Of a stretch of 64,000 bases of DNA, positions 22,446-31,897 are shown piece by piece. Where the stretch lies: assembly GCA_930367215.1 (NCBI GenBank), contig OV884058.1, positions 215,120,208-215,184,207 on the forward strand. The letters run 5' to 3'. The notes below the pieces were generated by a model. It did no database searches. It was not told where the DNA came from and worked only from the letters and a program-made list of their open reading frames with translations. Source of the DNA: Pollenia angustigena (Eukaryota > Arthropoda > Insecta > Diptera > Polleniidae). How positions within the stretch are numbered: position 1 is the stretch's first letter; the number at the start of each line of letters is the position of its first letter. The translations under genes and the position numbers were made by a program.

Positions 22446-22672
22446 CTACGAAGCAGGTTTGTAAGGGAGAATAATAAAAAATAGCTGTATCAAAACATTC
22501 AGTGTGTTAATATGATCGTTACATCCAACAATGTTTATGTGCGCTAAATAATGCGCTTTATGTGCCAAAAATGTATTGCTTCAAAGTGGGAACTCGCCAT
22601 ATAAAATTCATGTCTTCCGTAAGCGCAATGGTAAGCGAAACCCTTATGTTTCTCCCTTACAAACCTGCTTCG
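22446..22672. repeat. short inverted-repeat segment between LINE-A ORF1 and ORF2
   Basis: ACGAAGCAGGTTTGTAAGGG at 22446 is mirrored by CCCTTACAAACCTGCTTCGT ending at 22672. The segment sits in an unusually long ORF1-ORF2 gap (21886-22716) and is probably a small MITE. No TSD was seen. The rest of the gap is AT-rich without features. Confidence 0.5.
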
Positions 22673-22716
22673 TTGGAAGCTCCATTTTTTATTGGGGATA
22701 TAATTAAGGCACAAAT

Positions 22717-23387
22717 CTATACAAAATCAGAAATACCGTCATCTAAAAGTGAAGCACATTCACCAACGTCATATACAACATCCTTGCCATTAATAAATGT
22801 TAGTTTAGCTGTGACTTTGTCCATGTTGAGTATTCTTAATTTATAAATCTTCTTTTGTCTCTTAAGTTTTATAATGCAGATTGGAAGCAACAGGAGAAAA
22901 GTGATCGTTAAGAAAAACCCGGCTAGAAATTTCACCACCAACAACATCACAAAGCTTTAGGGATCTAGCCTTGAAGTATTCTTTCATTATATAATCCCGC
23001 AACTCCACACTTTTAAATTTGACCAGAATACGTCTCTTATTATTTATGTAACAAATCTGGTTAATATCCTGACTATTAATGTTACGTCCATAAAAGGAAC
23101 ATAAGGAGACAATGACAGACATAAGATTTTCCAAACCGGACGGTAAACCACTTAAAATAATGTCTGCACGATTAAGTCTGCGGTGCAAATTATCATTCTC
23201 CAATTCAAGGGCAGACATCTTCGCTGTAGTAGCTTTATCAACAGAGTCAATCAATTTATTACATGAAATAATGTCTTCCTTCAATTCCCTTATACAGGTT
23301 GACACTTCACTCTTAAAGTCCATAAGAATTTGAGTCATAGATAACTTAAAAGATTCACGGTCTGCATAATTAGATTTGACAAAATCA
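22717..23387 (-). pseudogene. LINE-A ORF1, middle and C-terminal part
   Basis: Minus-strand reading after the foldback insertion: NFNDFVKSNYADRESFKLSM, a helical/coiled-coil-like stretch (STCIRELKEDIISCNKLIDS, MSALELENDNLHRRLNRADI), then an RRM-like region (IILSGLPSGLENLMSVIVSL, RRILVKFKSVELRDYIMKEY) and GEISSRVFLNDHFSPVASNL. A frameshift near 22865 is followed by LRILNMDKVTAKLTFINGKD and a stop at 22717. Coiled coil plus RRM-like fold is the usual ORF1 design for RNA binding and particle assembly in such LINEs. No catalytic role. Confidence 0.7.
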
Positions 23388-23396
23388 TTAAAATTC

Positions 23397-23575
23397 GGTG
23401 GCATGTCATAACGTCCAGTGTCATAGTGTCCATGGACGTTATGACACTCCAAAAAGTGTCATAGTGTCCATGGACATTGTGACACTTTCAAAAGTGTCAT
23501 AACGTCCATGGACACTATGACACTTTGCAAATGGACATTATGACACTTTCTAAAGTGTCATTAGGTCCATAATTA
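23397..23575. repeat. left arm of the foldback element
   Basis: Tandem and inverted units of about 20-30 bp centred on GTCCATGGAC (itself a palindrome) and GTGTCATA. Inverted copy at 27355-27528. Confidence 0.8.
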
Positions 23576-23611
23576 ATAAAGAAGTTAAATACAAAAAAAT
23601 GATCTGCATAC

Positions 23612-23674
23612 ACGCAGAGAAAAACATGTTTCATTATGGTCCCAACCAACAAAACTATATTTAAAGAAACTAAT
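23612..23674. repeat. isolated tip of the CACGCAGAG MITE family
   Basis: CACGCAGAGAAAAACATG at about 23613 matches the TIR of the MITE at 15452-16416 but has no partner within reach. It lies where the rest of the copia 3' LTR should be, so it may mark an insertion plus deletion that removed most of that LTR. Confidence 0.45.
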
Positions 23675-23707
23675 TTTAATAATATAATTTCAATATAACA
23701 CCCTCTC

Positions 23708-26700
23708 TCAATTATACAATTTTAATAATTCTCTAATTGATATAAACCTCTTTTTATCCAAGGCTTTGGTAAAGATGTCAGCCACTTGGTTCTTTGTTGA
23801 TACTTGTTCTATTTTTAAGTTTCCTTTAATTACATGATCCCTCAAGAAATGATGCTTTATGTCTATATGCTTGGTTCTCTTTGATTCTTCATTCTTTGAC
23901 ATAGCAATACATCCAACGTTGTCTTCGTACAAGATGATGGAATAATCCTTCTTTAAAATACCCATGTCTTCTAATAAACCTTTAAGCCATATACCTTCTG
24001 AAGTTGCAAGACTTAGGGCGACATATTCGGCTTCACTTGAAGATGTGGCTACAGTGGTTTGTTTTTTGCTACACCATGCAATAGGGAAACCATAAACATA
24101 AAAGATATAACCACTGGTCGATTTTCTGTCTTCTACATCAGAAGCCCAATCAGCGTCAACATATCCACACAAAATATTTTTCGAATTATTCTTCTCAAAT
24201 TTCAGTTTCAAATTTTGTGTTGCCTTTAGGTATCTTAAAATTCTTTTTAATGCGGTAAAATGAACTTCGCTAAAATTTTCTTGATATCTTCCCATGTATC
24301 CAACAGCAAAACAAATATCTGGACGTACGCATAACATCAAATACATGAGGCTTCCCAACAATTCTCTATAGGGTAGATCAGAACAATTATGCGAACTACG
24401 TGGAAGTTGTAATCCTTTTTCCATTGGGGTTTCTATTGTGTTACAGTCGATCATTCCAAATTTGCTAAGTATTTTTTCAATAGATGCTGATTGACTTAAT
24501 AACATTTTCCCATTTTTCCGGTCGTATTCTATTCTAATCCCAAGGTAGTAACTTAACAATCCACAATCGGACATCTCAAACGTCGATACTAACTTTTGTT
24601 TTACAAATGTAATTTCCTTCTCGTTATCCCCAGCAATTAAAATATCGTCTACGTATAACAATAAAAATATCACACCTTTATGGCTATTTCGAATGTAGAG
24701 ACAGTAGTCATGCTGAGATCTTTTGAAGCCTAAGTTTATCAAAATTGAATTAAATTTCTTATTCCAGCATCTCGGACTCTGCTTTAAACCATATAACGAC
24801 TTCAGGAGTTTTATGACCATACCAGGTTTCGTTTTTAAACCTTCAGGAATCTCTAAATATATATCTTCTTCTAATTCGCCATGAAGAAAAGCTGACTTGA
24901 CATCCATCTGGTAAAAGTTAAAACCTTTTTCCACACCAACTGCCAAAACTGTTCTCAGTGTTGTTAATTTTGCTACTGGTGAATACGTTTCTTGATAATC
25001 AGTTCCAAATTTTTGAAGGAACCCTTTTGCAACAAGTCTTGCTCTATATCGAACAGGATTTCCATGCTCATCCGTTTTAACTGCAAACACCCATTTTGTT
25101 TTTATTAATTTCTTCTCCGGGGGCCTTGGCACAATTGACCACACATTATTTTTGTTCATCGATTCTAATTCTTGATTTATAGCTGATATCCATTTTTCCC
25201 GCTCAGGATTTGAATTTACTTCAGAATAAGTATTTGGCACAGGAATAGTACTAATAGCTTCAAATAAAGTTTGATAGAAATCGTTAAAATTTGAATTCTT
25301 TTGTTTAATACGTTCACTTCTTCTGAGGCCTTGTTTGACAACTTCTTCTCTTGCTTCATCATTTTGTGTTGTAATAGGCACTTCATTTGTTGCATTATTT
25401 TCCATTTCTACCAATGACTCTACATTTGCCTCAACAACTGGAGTAAAAGTTCCAACGTTATCTATGAGAGAAACGTCATTATGTTCTTCTTCCCTCTCTT
25501 GATCGTTTCTTTGTATGATTAAGACAGGCTTTTCTTTTTCATCAACTTTTTTAAATGGATATTCAAACTCATTAAATTTGCAGTCTCGTGCTAAAATCAC
25601 TTTGCGTTTATCTTTGTCCCATAATCTATACCCGTTGTGACTATACCCAACCATTACATATGGTTTACTTTTGGCTTCAAGTTTTTTTCGTCTATGTTGT
25701 GGTTCTCATGCCTATGCAAGACATCCAAATATCCTTAATTTTCTAAGATCCGGTTTAACACGGCACCACAATTCTGCTGGAGTATTATTACTTGCTAGAG
25801 ATTTTGTTGGACTACGGTTTATGATATATGTAGCTGCATAAACAGCTTCTCCCCATAAATACTTTGGTACATCAGCCTCAATCATTATAGCACGCACTTT
25901 TTCAATAAGCGTTCTATTGAACCTTTCAGATACACTATTTTGTTGAGGTGTATATGGTATCGTTTCCATTTTTTGTATGCCCTTACTTTTACAAAAATCG
26001 ACCATAGCATTTGAACTATATTCACCACCGTTATCAGTAGTTAAAACTGATATTTTAGCTCCAAACTTTGCTGAAACTTGAGCTTCATACTCCTTAAATT
26101 TTTCAAGTAATTGCGATTTTGTTTTTAACAAGTATACACAGGCGAAATGAGTGTAGTCATCTATAAAAGATACAATATAATTAAAACCATCATATGCCAT
26201 TGGAGAAATTGGACCGCAAACATCCGAATGAATATGTTCAATAACCCTTTTCGCTCTAGTTCTGGTACCAGAAAAAGGATTTCTTGGTTGCTTGCTCTGG
26301 ATGCAAACTTCACAAAACTCTTTAAGATCAACAGGAGGTATCCCAATAACCATATCGTTTTTAACTAATTTATTCAGAGACTGATTTCCAATATGACCTA
26401 ACCGCTTATGCCATAGTTCTCCACATTCAGATTTTGTTAAATTACACATGGACCGTTGAATTCTGACTTTGATTTCAAATAAGTTGCCTACTCGTTTTGC
26501 CGTTGCAATTTTTATACGATTTTTAACTAACTCTGCATTATTTTCATTGAAGTTAACTTTTATGTGTGCATTTACTATCTTGTTAACAGACATAAGATTG
26601 TCGTGAAAATCTGGACTATAGAGAACGTCTTTCAGTTTTAATTCAAAACCTTTATTGCTTAATACATGCACCTCTCCAATATGTTTTGCGACAACAATTT

Positions 26701-27055
26701 CTCCATTAGCAATTTTAATAGTACGCGCCTCACTTAATTCTTTTAAAGAATAAAACATGTACTTATCTTTTACAAAGTGGTCTGATGCTCCAGAGTCAAG
26801 AGTAAAAAATACTTCATTCCTTTGATGTTCATTCTCTATGTTACTTTTACTATTAGCCACAAAACTTATACCTTCTTTTTTAGCTACGAACCCGGTTTGC
26901 TTTCTACAATCCTTCTTCATATGACCATAGCGACCGCAATTATGGCACTTTCCATTGAATCTTGCTTTTTTCTTTTTAGAAGCAAAAGCTGTCAAATTTC
27001 CTTCTTGTTCTTGAACCATTCTATGTTTTTTCTTTGCTTCTTCAGCAAGGAAGGG
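23708..27055 (-). pseudogene. copia gag-end and pol polyprotein, two in-frame stops
   Basis: The minus-strand frame holds, in order: a nucleocapsid zinc knuckle CHNCGRYGHMKKDC; the protease site FTLDSGASDHFV; the integrase zinc finger (HKRLGHIGNQSLNKL... FCEVCIQSKQ); the integrase catalytic core with HSDVCGPI, FIDDYTHF, TDNGGEYSS and PQQNSVSERFNRTL; RT with MDVKSAFLHGELEEDIY and the active site LLYVDDILIAG; RNase H with YVDADWASDVEDRKSTSGY, SSSEAEYVAL and EDNVGCIAMS. The integrase-before-RT order is diagnostic of Ty1/copia. The frame is continuous from about 27055 to 23708 apart from stops at 25712-25714 (TAG) and 25706-25708 (TGA). The gag N-terminal part is deleted. All visible catalytic residues are present, so the copy is fairly young. 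Confidence 0.9.
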
Positions 27056-27056
27056 A

Positions 27057-27067
27057 GGCCCATAACC
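27057..27067 (-). other. copia primer-binding site
   Basis: Minus strand GGTTATGGGCC directly follows the LTR. This is the known copia-type site that pairs with an internal half-molecule of initiator tRNA-Met. The sequence breaks into gag-end coding at once, which marks the gag deletion. Confidence 0.75.
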
Positions 27068-27287
27068 TATTATTCAATTAATCAATTGTAGGAATTCCGA
27101 ATTAAATAAAAAACTCCAATTATATAAAAAATGAAAAATTTAAATATTTTATTCTGCTTCGTTCAACAAATAATTTTCTTCAACTGACATAATTTCAAAA
27201 GGTAATTTTCTAAATTAATTACAAAACAAACTAGATTAAAATACATACAAGTATAACAAAGTTAATAATATAATTTCAATATAACAG
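27068..27287 (-). repeat. copia 5' LTR
   Basis: About 220 bp starting TGTTATATTG at 27287 (minus) and ending next to the primer-binding site. It would contain the promoter and polyadenylation signal (AATAAA at about 27160 on the minus strand). The expected CA end is blurred (ATA), so the inner edge is approximate. Confidence 0.7.
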
Positions 27288-27354
27288 TACTTACTTATTT
27301 TGATATTTCAAAACAAATTTTACACATTTTAATATTTTTCATTATAAGTTAAGT

Positions 27355-27528
27355 TGTGGACATTATGACACTTTGCAAAGTGTCATAACGTCCGCGGACG
27401 CTATGACATTTCATTGATGGATGTTATGACACTTTTGAAGTGTCGTAATGTCCATGGACACTATGACACTTTCAAAAGTGTCATAACGTCCATGGACACT
27501 ATGACACTGGACGTTATGACATGCCACC
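27355..27528. repeat. right arm of the foldback element
   Basis: Inverted partner of 23397-23575, with the same short GTCATAACGTCC-type units. The last 17 bp are identical to the left tip. Confidence 0.8.
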
Positions 27529-27537
27529 TTAAAATTC

Positions 27538-27600
27538 TTGTTCAAAGTACGAACTTCATTTTCCAGTGAACCGCCATTATTGGAATGCGTACCAAAGCAA
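27538..27600 (-). pseudogene. LINE-A ORF1, short piece between two insertions
   Basis: Minus strand GTHSNNGGSLENEVRTLNKN, the linker between the N-terminal zinc finger and the coiled coil of LINE-A ORF1. It is bounded by the TSD of the 27601-31159 element on the right and the TSD of the foldback on the left. Confidence 0.6.
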
Positions 27601-29539
27601 CACAGAAAAAAGTAAAAAACGGTTTTGATCACCAAAATAATTGAAACAAACAAAAAATTGTTTAATTTTTCACCTAACACCGAAATGATTATACCAATTA
27701 CTCAAATCTGCAAAAATTGCAAAACAAGGATTTTTTTCCAATTAAAAAGTTTTTACATTTTAATTACAAAAATAATTGAAAAACTTATTAATATTAAACA
27801 ATATTTTAATTGAATGAATTAACAAATTAATTAAAAAAAATCAAAATTTTAATTAAATGAATTACTAACGTAAGTGATTGCAATACAGAAAATTAATTAT
27901 TTTAATAATTGTATTGATTAAAACAGTGATTGAATTTTTGCATTAAATCGATTAAATTTTTAATTGAATAAATTAAACAGTGTATTTGAAGTACACTCAA
28001 AATTCAATTACGCAAATTGTTAATTGAATAAGTTTGTTAAATCAATTCAGTTGATGGTTAAATGAAGCAAAATAATAATATATAAAATATATGTTTTATT
28101 TAAATATGGTTTAAAAATAACTTGTTTTATTTGTTTAATTGTACAAATTTTGGAAGATTTTTTGACAGAGGAATTTCATACATACAACTTTGTATAAAAT
28201 TGTAGAATAACTCTGATTCTTCAGGGTATTCAAGATTGAAAACAAAAACTGTTTTTGTTGTGTAATTTGGCTGTACTTTTTTTCACCCATTCACTTTAAA
28301 CGCACAACGTGAAATGACGCCAAAAATAATTCAAGAATTAACAAACAAAGAAAATAAGCACCAAATTTCGATTGCGACCATAACCACCGTCAACACTGTG
28401 GTCAGCCACAAGGCTCATTATTGACATTGTTGGTGGTCATAATTGTAATTCGTCCATAACAAATTTCAGTTCATTTTTTACTTGTTGATAGTTTTTTTTT
28501 TTTTGCACGCGACGCTTATTGTTCTTTTTGATGACAAAAACATGTGTGTATGTCAGTGTTCGAAAATAAACACTAAATATCGTTTCTTAATGTTCGGTTC
28601 GGTAGATTTGTGAAAAACACAAACGCTAATACTGTTTGTGTAGAAAATCATTAAAAAAAATAACGTTTCCCTGTTAGTCATCTTTCGAACACAAAAATAA
28701 TACTGTTTTTATCACACACAACAAAAGATGAGAACATTTAATTCCGTTCGGTTTTTTTTTGAAAATCCACAAACTTCGATGTGTTCGGTTCGGCTCATTA
28801 ATGTTCGTCCCTTTTGGCTGGTAAAAAAAAAAAACAAAAATTTTTTACAAATACAAAATGCACACACGAAAAAAACATTAAAGAACATTAAAATATAATG
28901 TTTTTCTACAGTATCACTACAATTGTTCTGTTTTTTAATGAAGAACCGAACATTATATAATGTTCTGTTCTTTCTTGAAAATAGTTACGAACGGTATTAA
29001 GGGTTGTGTTTTATTACACAATCACTTAAAAAATAGATATCGTTCTTGGGTGTGTGAGCCGAACGTTAAATAATGTACTGTTTATTTTCGAACGCTGGTG
29101 TATGTACATGTAAGGGCACCCACCTGACCTGAGATTCGAAAAAATTGAAAGCTCACTAAGGCGAAGAGTTTTCGAAACAAAAATGTTCGATAAATAGTCG
29201 ATGATATTTTATATAGCGAATGCTCTTTTATTTGAACAATTCTCGAAACTTTACTGCCAGTCAACATTCGAAAATGTGTTATTTTTCATTAACTAAAACA
29301 TTCGAGGTTTTTTCTTTTTTGATAAAATCTCGAAACAAAAATGAATTCTATATTTTTTTATTTTAGACAAATCCTCGAACATTTATTTTGTTTACCGTTA
29401 AATTATTTTTTTACTATATTTATTTTTCACATTATCGCCAAAGGTTCGATAAAACTACTTTGATCGAATTTTTCGCGAAAAGAAGTTACGGAGTTTTTTT
29501 TATGTTGAAACATAATAGCAGAAAAACATTTAATTTGTG

Positions 29540-30262
29540 ATTAAGACTTTATAAAGGGAAGTGTGGATGAAGAAAATAAAAATTTTTAAAAAGTGATAAA
29601 AAAAAATAAAGTGAAAATTCGTTATTTAATTTAATTAACAAGGTGAGTTAAATGGGGGATAGAAAAAAAATATATATGTATGTGAAAGTAGACATGTTAT
29701 AACCCAGTGTAACTAACACTTTAAATAGAAACCTCCGTCCAAGAGATACTCCTGATGGCGTTGGGGGTAATGAAAATGTTGAAATTGTTGTTTTAAATAA
29801 TACTGAACCAGACCAGTCAGATGTTCAATTGTTAAAAGAAGTGAAAGAAGGTATTATTGATTTTAACACAAGGTTGGCGTTCTGACGTTGTTTCAGTAAC
29901 TGTGCGATATATATGTATGTAAAATATTTTTTCAATTCCCATTCAGATAAAAGAACTGTGCCAGTCCCGTGAAAAAGCTTTCGACAAGTTTATACGAGCA
30001 TGCTGGAAAAAAATATTAGCTGACACTTTAGCCGAACAATTTTCATGGAGGGGAACAAGTACAAAAAAATGTATAAGGGAATGCAGATTGACACAAGCTA
30101 TTCGAAGTAAGAAAGTTTTAAAAGAAAATTTGTACGTTTTTGCACCTTTATAAGTTAACTCTTTCATTCTTTTTATGTACCTAGATTCGTTCAAAAACAA
30201 ATTTGCGCTTTTTGACGATGACTTCGACAAAATAAACAACATAATTTCATTACATATTTTTT
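29540..30262 (+). pseudogene. gene-like unit with DUF4806-like exon, introns visible
   Basis: A leader ends in a strong splice donor (AAG then GTGAGT, near 29641) and an acceptor follows at 29727-29728. The next exon reads GNENVEIVVLNNTEPDQSDV and LLKEVKEGIIDFNTR. Another acceptor (CCCATTCAG at 29946) precedes IKELCQSREKAFDKFIRACW, KKILADTLAEQFSWRGTSTK and KCIRECRLTQAIR, which ends at a donor (GTAAGAAAG, about 30108). After a TACCTAG acceptor the last exon reads NSFKNKFALFDDDFDKINNI to a stop at 30262. The 'LADxLAxQFSWxG...K..I.....L..AI' pattern is that of DUF4806, a domain of unknown function common in insects. The phase between the two middle exons does not fit simply, so it may be decayed, or the junction is misjudged. 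No start codon was fixed. Confidence 0.5.
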
Positions 30263-30743
30263 AAGAAGTTATTTGAGTTAAAAACTGTCTTTATTCATGT
30301 TGAACTAATTCTTTTTTTTTTGCATTTATATTTATCTAAGACTGATTATTTATTATACATGCATATAAATATATTAAAATACACAATTTAAATTTACAGA
30401 ATTTTTCTTTATGTATTTTCTTTGCCGATTAAAATTTTTCTATTTTATTTTTTTTTTAGTATGTAGTATGATTTGGACCAAAATGAAATTGAAACATAAC
30501 AATAATCATTCGATATCGAAGTATTACTAACGATAGTAATGACGAATATTTAGCGATATCGAATTTGACTAATAACAATATCTCCAGATAAGGTTTCTCG
30601 ATATCGTCAAAGTTATCTTTTGTAAACATTTCACAATATTGAATAAGATGTTTTGGCAAACATTTTTCGATACCACTATCGAAACATTAGCAAAGGAATT
30701 TTCAAACAGCAATTGATATTGCTAAATCTTCGTTTCTAATTCT

Positions 30744-30998
30744 TTATCGAACCTTCGAATTCGATAGCTTTTTTGGATCAAACTGAGCGACATGTAAACA
30801 ATTAACACAGTAAATGTTCGAGATATATTCGATGGCAATATCATTAACGAAAGTCTTGGTCAGGTGGGCAAAGACAATAAATTTATAAAGATGTTGGTTG
30901 CACTTGTAACATTTTTCGCAAACTGTTGATGAGGGAGGAAAGCAACAAGGAGAAAGCAACAAAATGTTCAATTCAAACAACCGAGTTGATTGATTCAA
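30744..30998 (-). other. Cys-rich open frame of unknown origin
   Basis: An 84-codon minus-strand frame contains STVCEKCYKCNQHLYKF and IEYISNIYCVNCLHVAQF: a Cys-x2-Cys-x2-Cys pattern and a later Cys-x2-Cys that could bind zinc. It could be part of a LINE- or transposon-encoded finger or chance. It lies in the right part of the 27601-31159 element, convergent to the DUF4806-like unit. Confidence 0.25.
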
Positions 30999-31165
30999 TT
31001 AAACTTATAATTAAAATTAAGCTTAAAATCAAGTACAATTTTAATTGAAAAAAAAAATATTTTTTTTTTATTCAATCAATTAAGAACGTAATCAAATTTA
31101 TTTTAAAATTCAAAAATCACTATTAATTGAAAAAAAAACTGCCAATAATTTTTTCTGTGAAGCAA

Positions 31166-31412
31166 CACAAGTAAATGAGAATGACTCAGGTTTCTCACCA
31201 ATTAATTAATTAAAAAGATGTTTTTCAGAAATCTTAGGACACGTAGGATGTAGCCATAAGCTGCATTTACAGCACATGATATTACCCTTAGATTTTCCAA
31301 CAGCAGTATTGTAAACACCACACTTGAGACTTTTAGTAGTAGGCATATTTAGATGAACAACAGCAGCAAAAAAATTAGCAGAAAAAACAAACTTCAAGAT
31401 GGCACCGTTCAT
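31166..31412 (-). pseudogene. LINE-A ORF1, N-terminal PHD-like zinc finger
   Basis: The likely start at 31340 gives MPTTKSLKCGVYNTAVGKSK, then GNIMCCKCSLWLHPTCPKIS and EKHLF. This is the C4HC3-type finger (CxxC, CxxC, HxxC) that opens ORF1 in several LINE clades; here the second Cys is Tyr. A frame change in an ATTAATTAATTA run near 31205 follows, then the sequence reaches the 27601-31159 insertion. The 5' UTR may extend to about 31440 (CAA repeat); LINE-A's 5' TSD was not found. Confidence 0.65.
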
Positions 31413-31889
31413 TTAGCAACAACAACAACAATGGCATCAGCTTCATAAACTTTTTTCAATGATAAAAGTTTAATTACAACAGTAAATCAAATTTATTTTA
31501 CTTTTTAATTGAAAATATGAAATAAATCACCAAAATAATACAACAGCGACTTTTATTTGTCTTTATTTAAGTGTTTTTTAATTTTAAGCAATAGCCGATT
31601 TACACGCACGTTTTATTCAGGCATAGTGTTTTATTTTATTTCATTTTATTATTTATTATTTTTTTTATTCGTATTCTTAATCATTGTAATTATGTACTCA
31701 CAAGTTATTTTTATTTTTCACAGGAAATTAATCGCTCTCTTGTAAAACACGCTTATCCACGAATTAAAGATTTAACTTAACACATTGAGTGCCACGCGGT
31801 TTGGACGAAAACCTTCCCAGGAGACCAAGCAATTTTTTTTGTTATATACATTTTATACATTTTTTACTTTATAAAACCTCAAAAAATCA
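31413..31889. other. no feature recognised
   Basis: AT-rich. It holds the start of the LINE-A 5' UTR on the minus strand at most. The open frame here is low-complexity Phe/Ile-rich and not supported. Confidence 0.5.
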
Positions 31890-31897
31890 TCCTAGAC

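Larger units (their letters stand above)
23675..27287 (-). mobile_element. Ty1/copia LTR retrotransposon, internally deleted, inside the foldback element
   Basis: The 5' LTR is on the right (about 27287 down to 27068) and starts TGTTATATTGAAATTATATT. It is followed by a copia-type primer-binding site, then pol. After pol comes a polypurine tract (GAGAGAGGG, about 23709-23701) and a 3' LTR that begins with the same TGTTATATTGAAATTATATT at 23700, but only about 26 bp of it remain before the sequence diverges. Most of gag is missing: the PBS is joined almost directly to the end of gag. Total length 3.6 kb instead of about 5 kb. Confidence 0.85.
23397..27528. mobile_element. foldback (FB/MULE-type) element with 9-bp target duplication, holding copia
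   Basis: Outer tips GGTGGCATGTCATAACGTCC on both ends (right one reverse-complemented). A perfect 9-bp duplication TTAAAATTC lies at 23388-23396 and 27529-27537. The arms (about 23397-23575 and 27355-27528) consist of short alternating palindromic units built on GTCATAACGTCCATGGAC / GTCATAGTGTCC and AAAGTGTCA. Removing the element restores the LINE-A ORF1 sequence ('LNKNF' to 'NFNDF'). Palindromic multi-unit arms and a 9-bp TSD match Drosophila FB-type elements (MULE affinity is established knowledge). No transposase of its own is seen; the interior is taken up by a copia element. Confidence 0.8.
27601..31159 (+). mobile_element. 3.6-kb transposon-like insertion carrying a DUF4806-like gene
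   Basis: The insert interrupts LINE-A ORF1. Its ends are CACAGAAAAAA on both sides (right one reverse-complemented). AAGCAA precedes the left end (27595-27600) and follows the right end (31160-31165). The direct repeat can be read as 9 bp, AAGCAACAC, if the element is taken to start at 27604. Subterminal regions on both sides are rich in AATTGA/TCAATT motifs. The middle contains a + strand gene-like unit (29540-30262) flanked by repeats of TTCGA (upstream) and CGATA (downstream) motifs. No known transposase motif was recognised. The superfamily is open: 6-bp TSDs occur in Maverick and Dada, 9-bp in MULEs. Confidence 0.65.
14768..31412 (-). mobile_element. LINE-A: one minus-strand LINE split by at least six later insertions
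   Basis: Read on the minus strand, coding pieces follow one another in the correct order: ORF1 zinc-finger start (31412-31166), ORF1 middle (27600-27538, 23387-22717), ORF2 endonuclease and RT fingers (21885-20323), RT palm with YADD (16932-16419), C-terminal domain (15449-15027) and 3' UTR to about 14768. Each gap is filled by a different element, and most gap edges carry TSDs. At four of the five coding junctions the protein alignment closes when the insert and one TSD copy are removed. Uninterrupted, it would be about 5 kb, a normal LINE length. The insert at 22446-22672 lies between ORF1 and ORF2. The 3' tail is unclear. Confidence 0.8.

Noticed and set aside
23397..23575. CRISPR-like regularly repeated units
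   Set aside because: The units are inverted and palindromic without unique spacers, belong to a foldback element, and the genome is eukaryotic.
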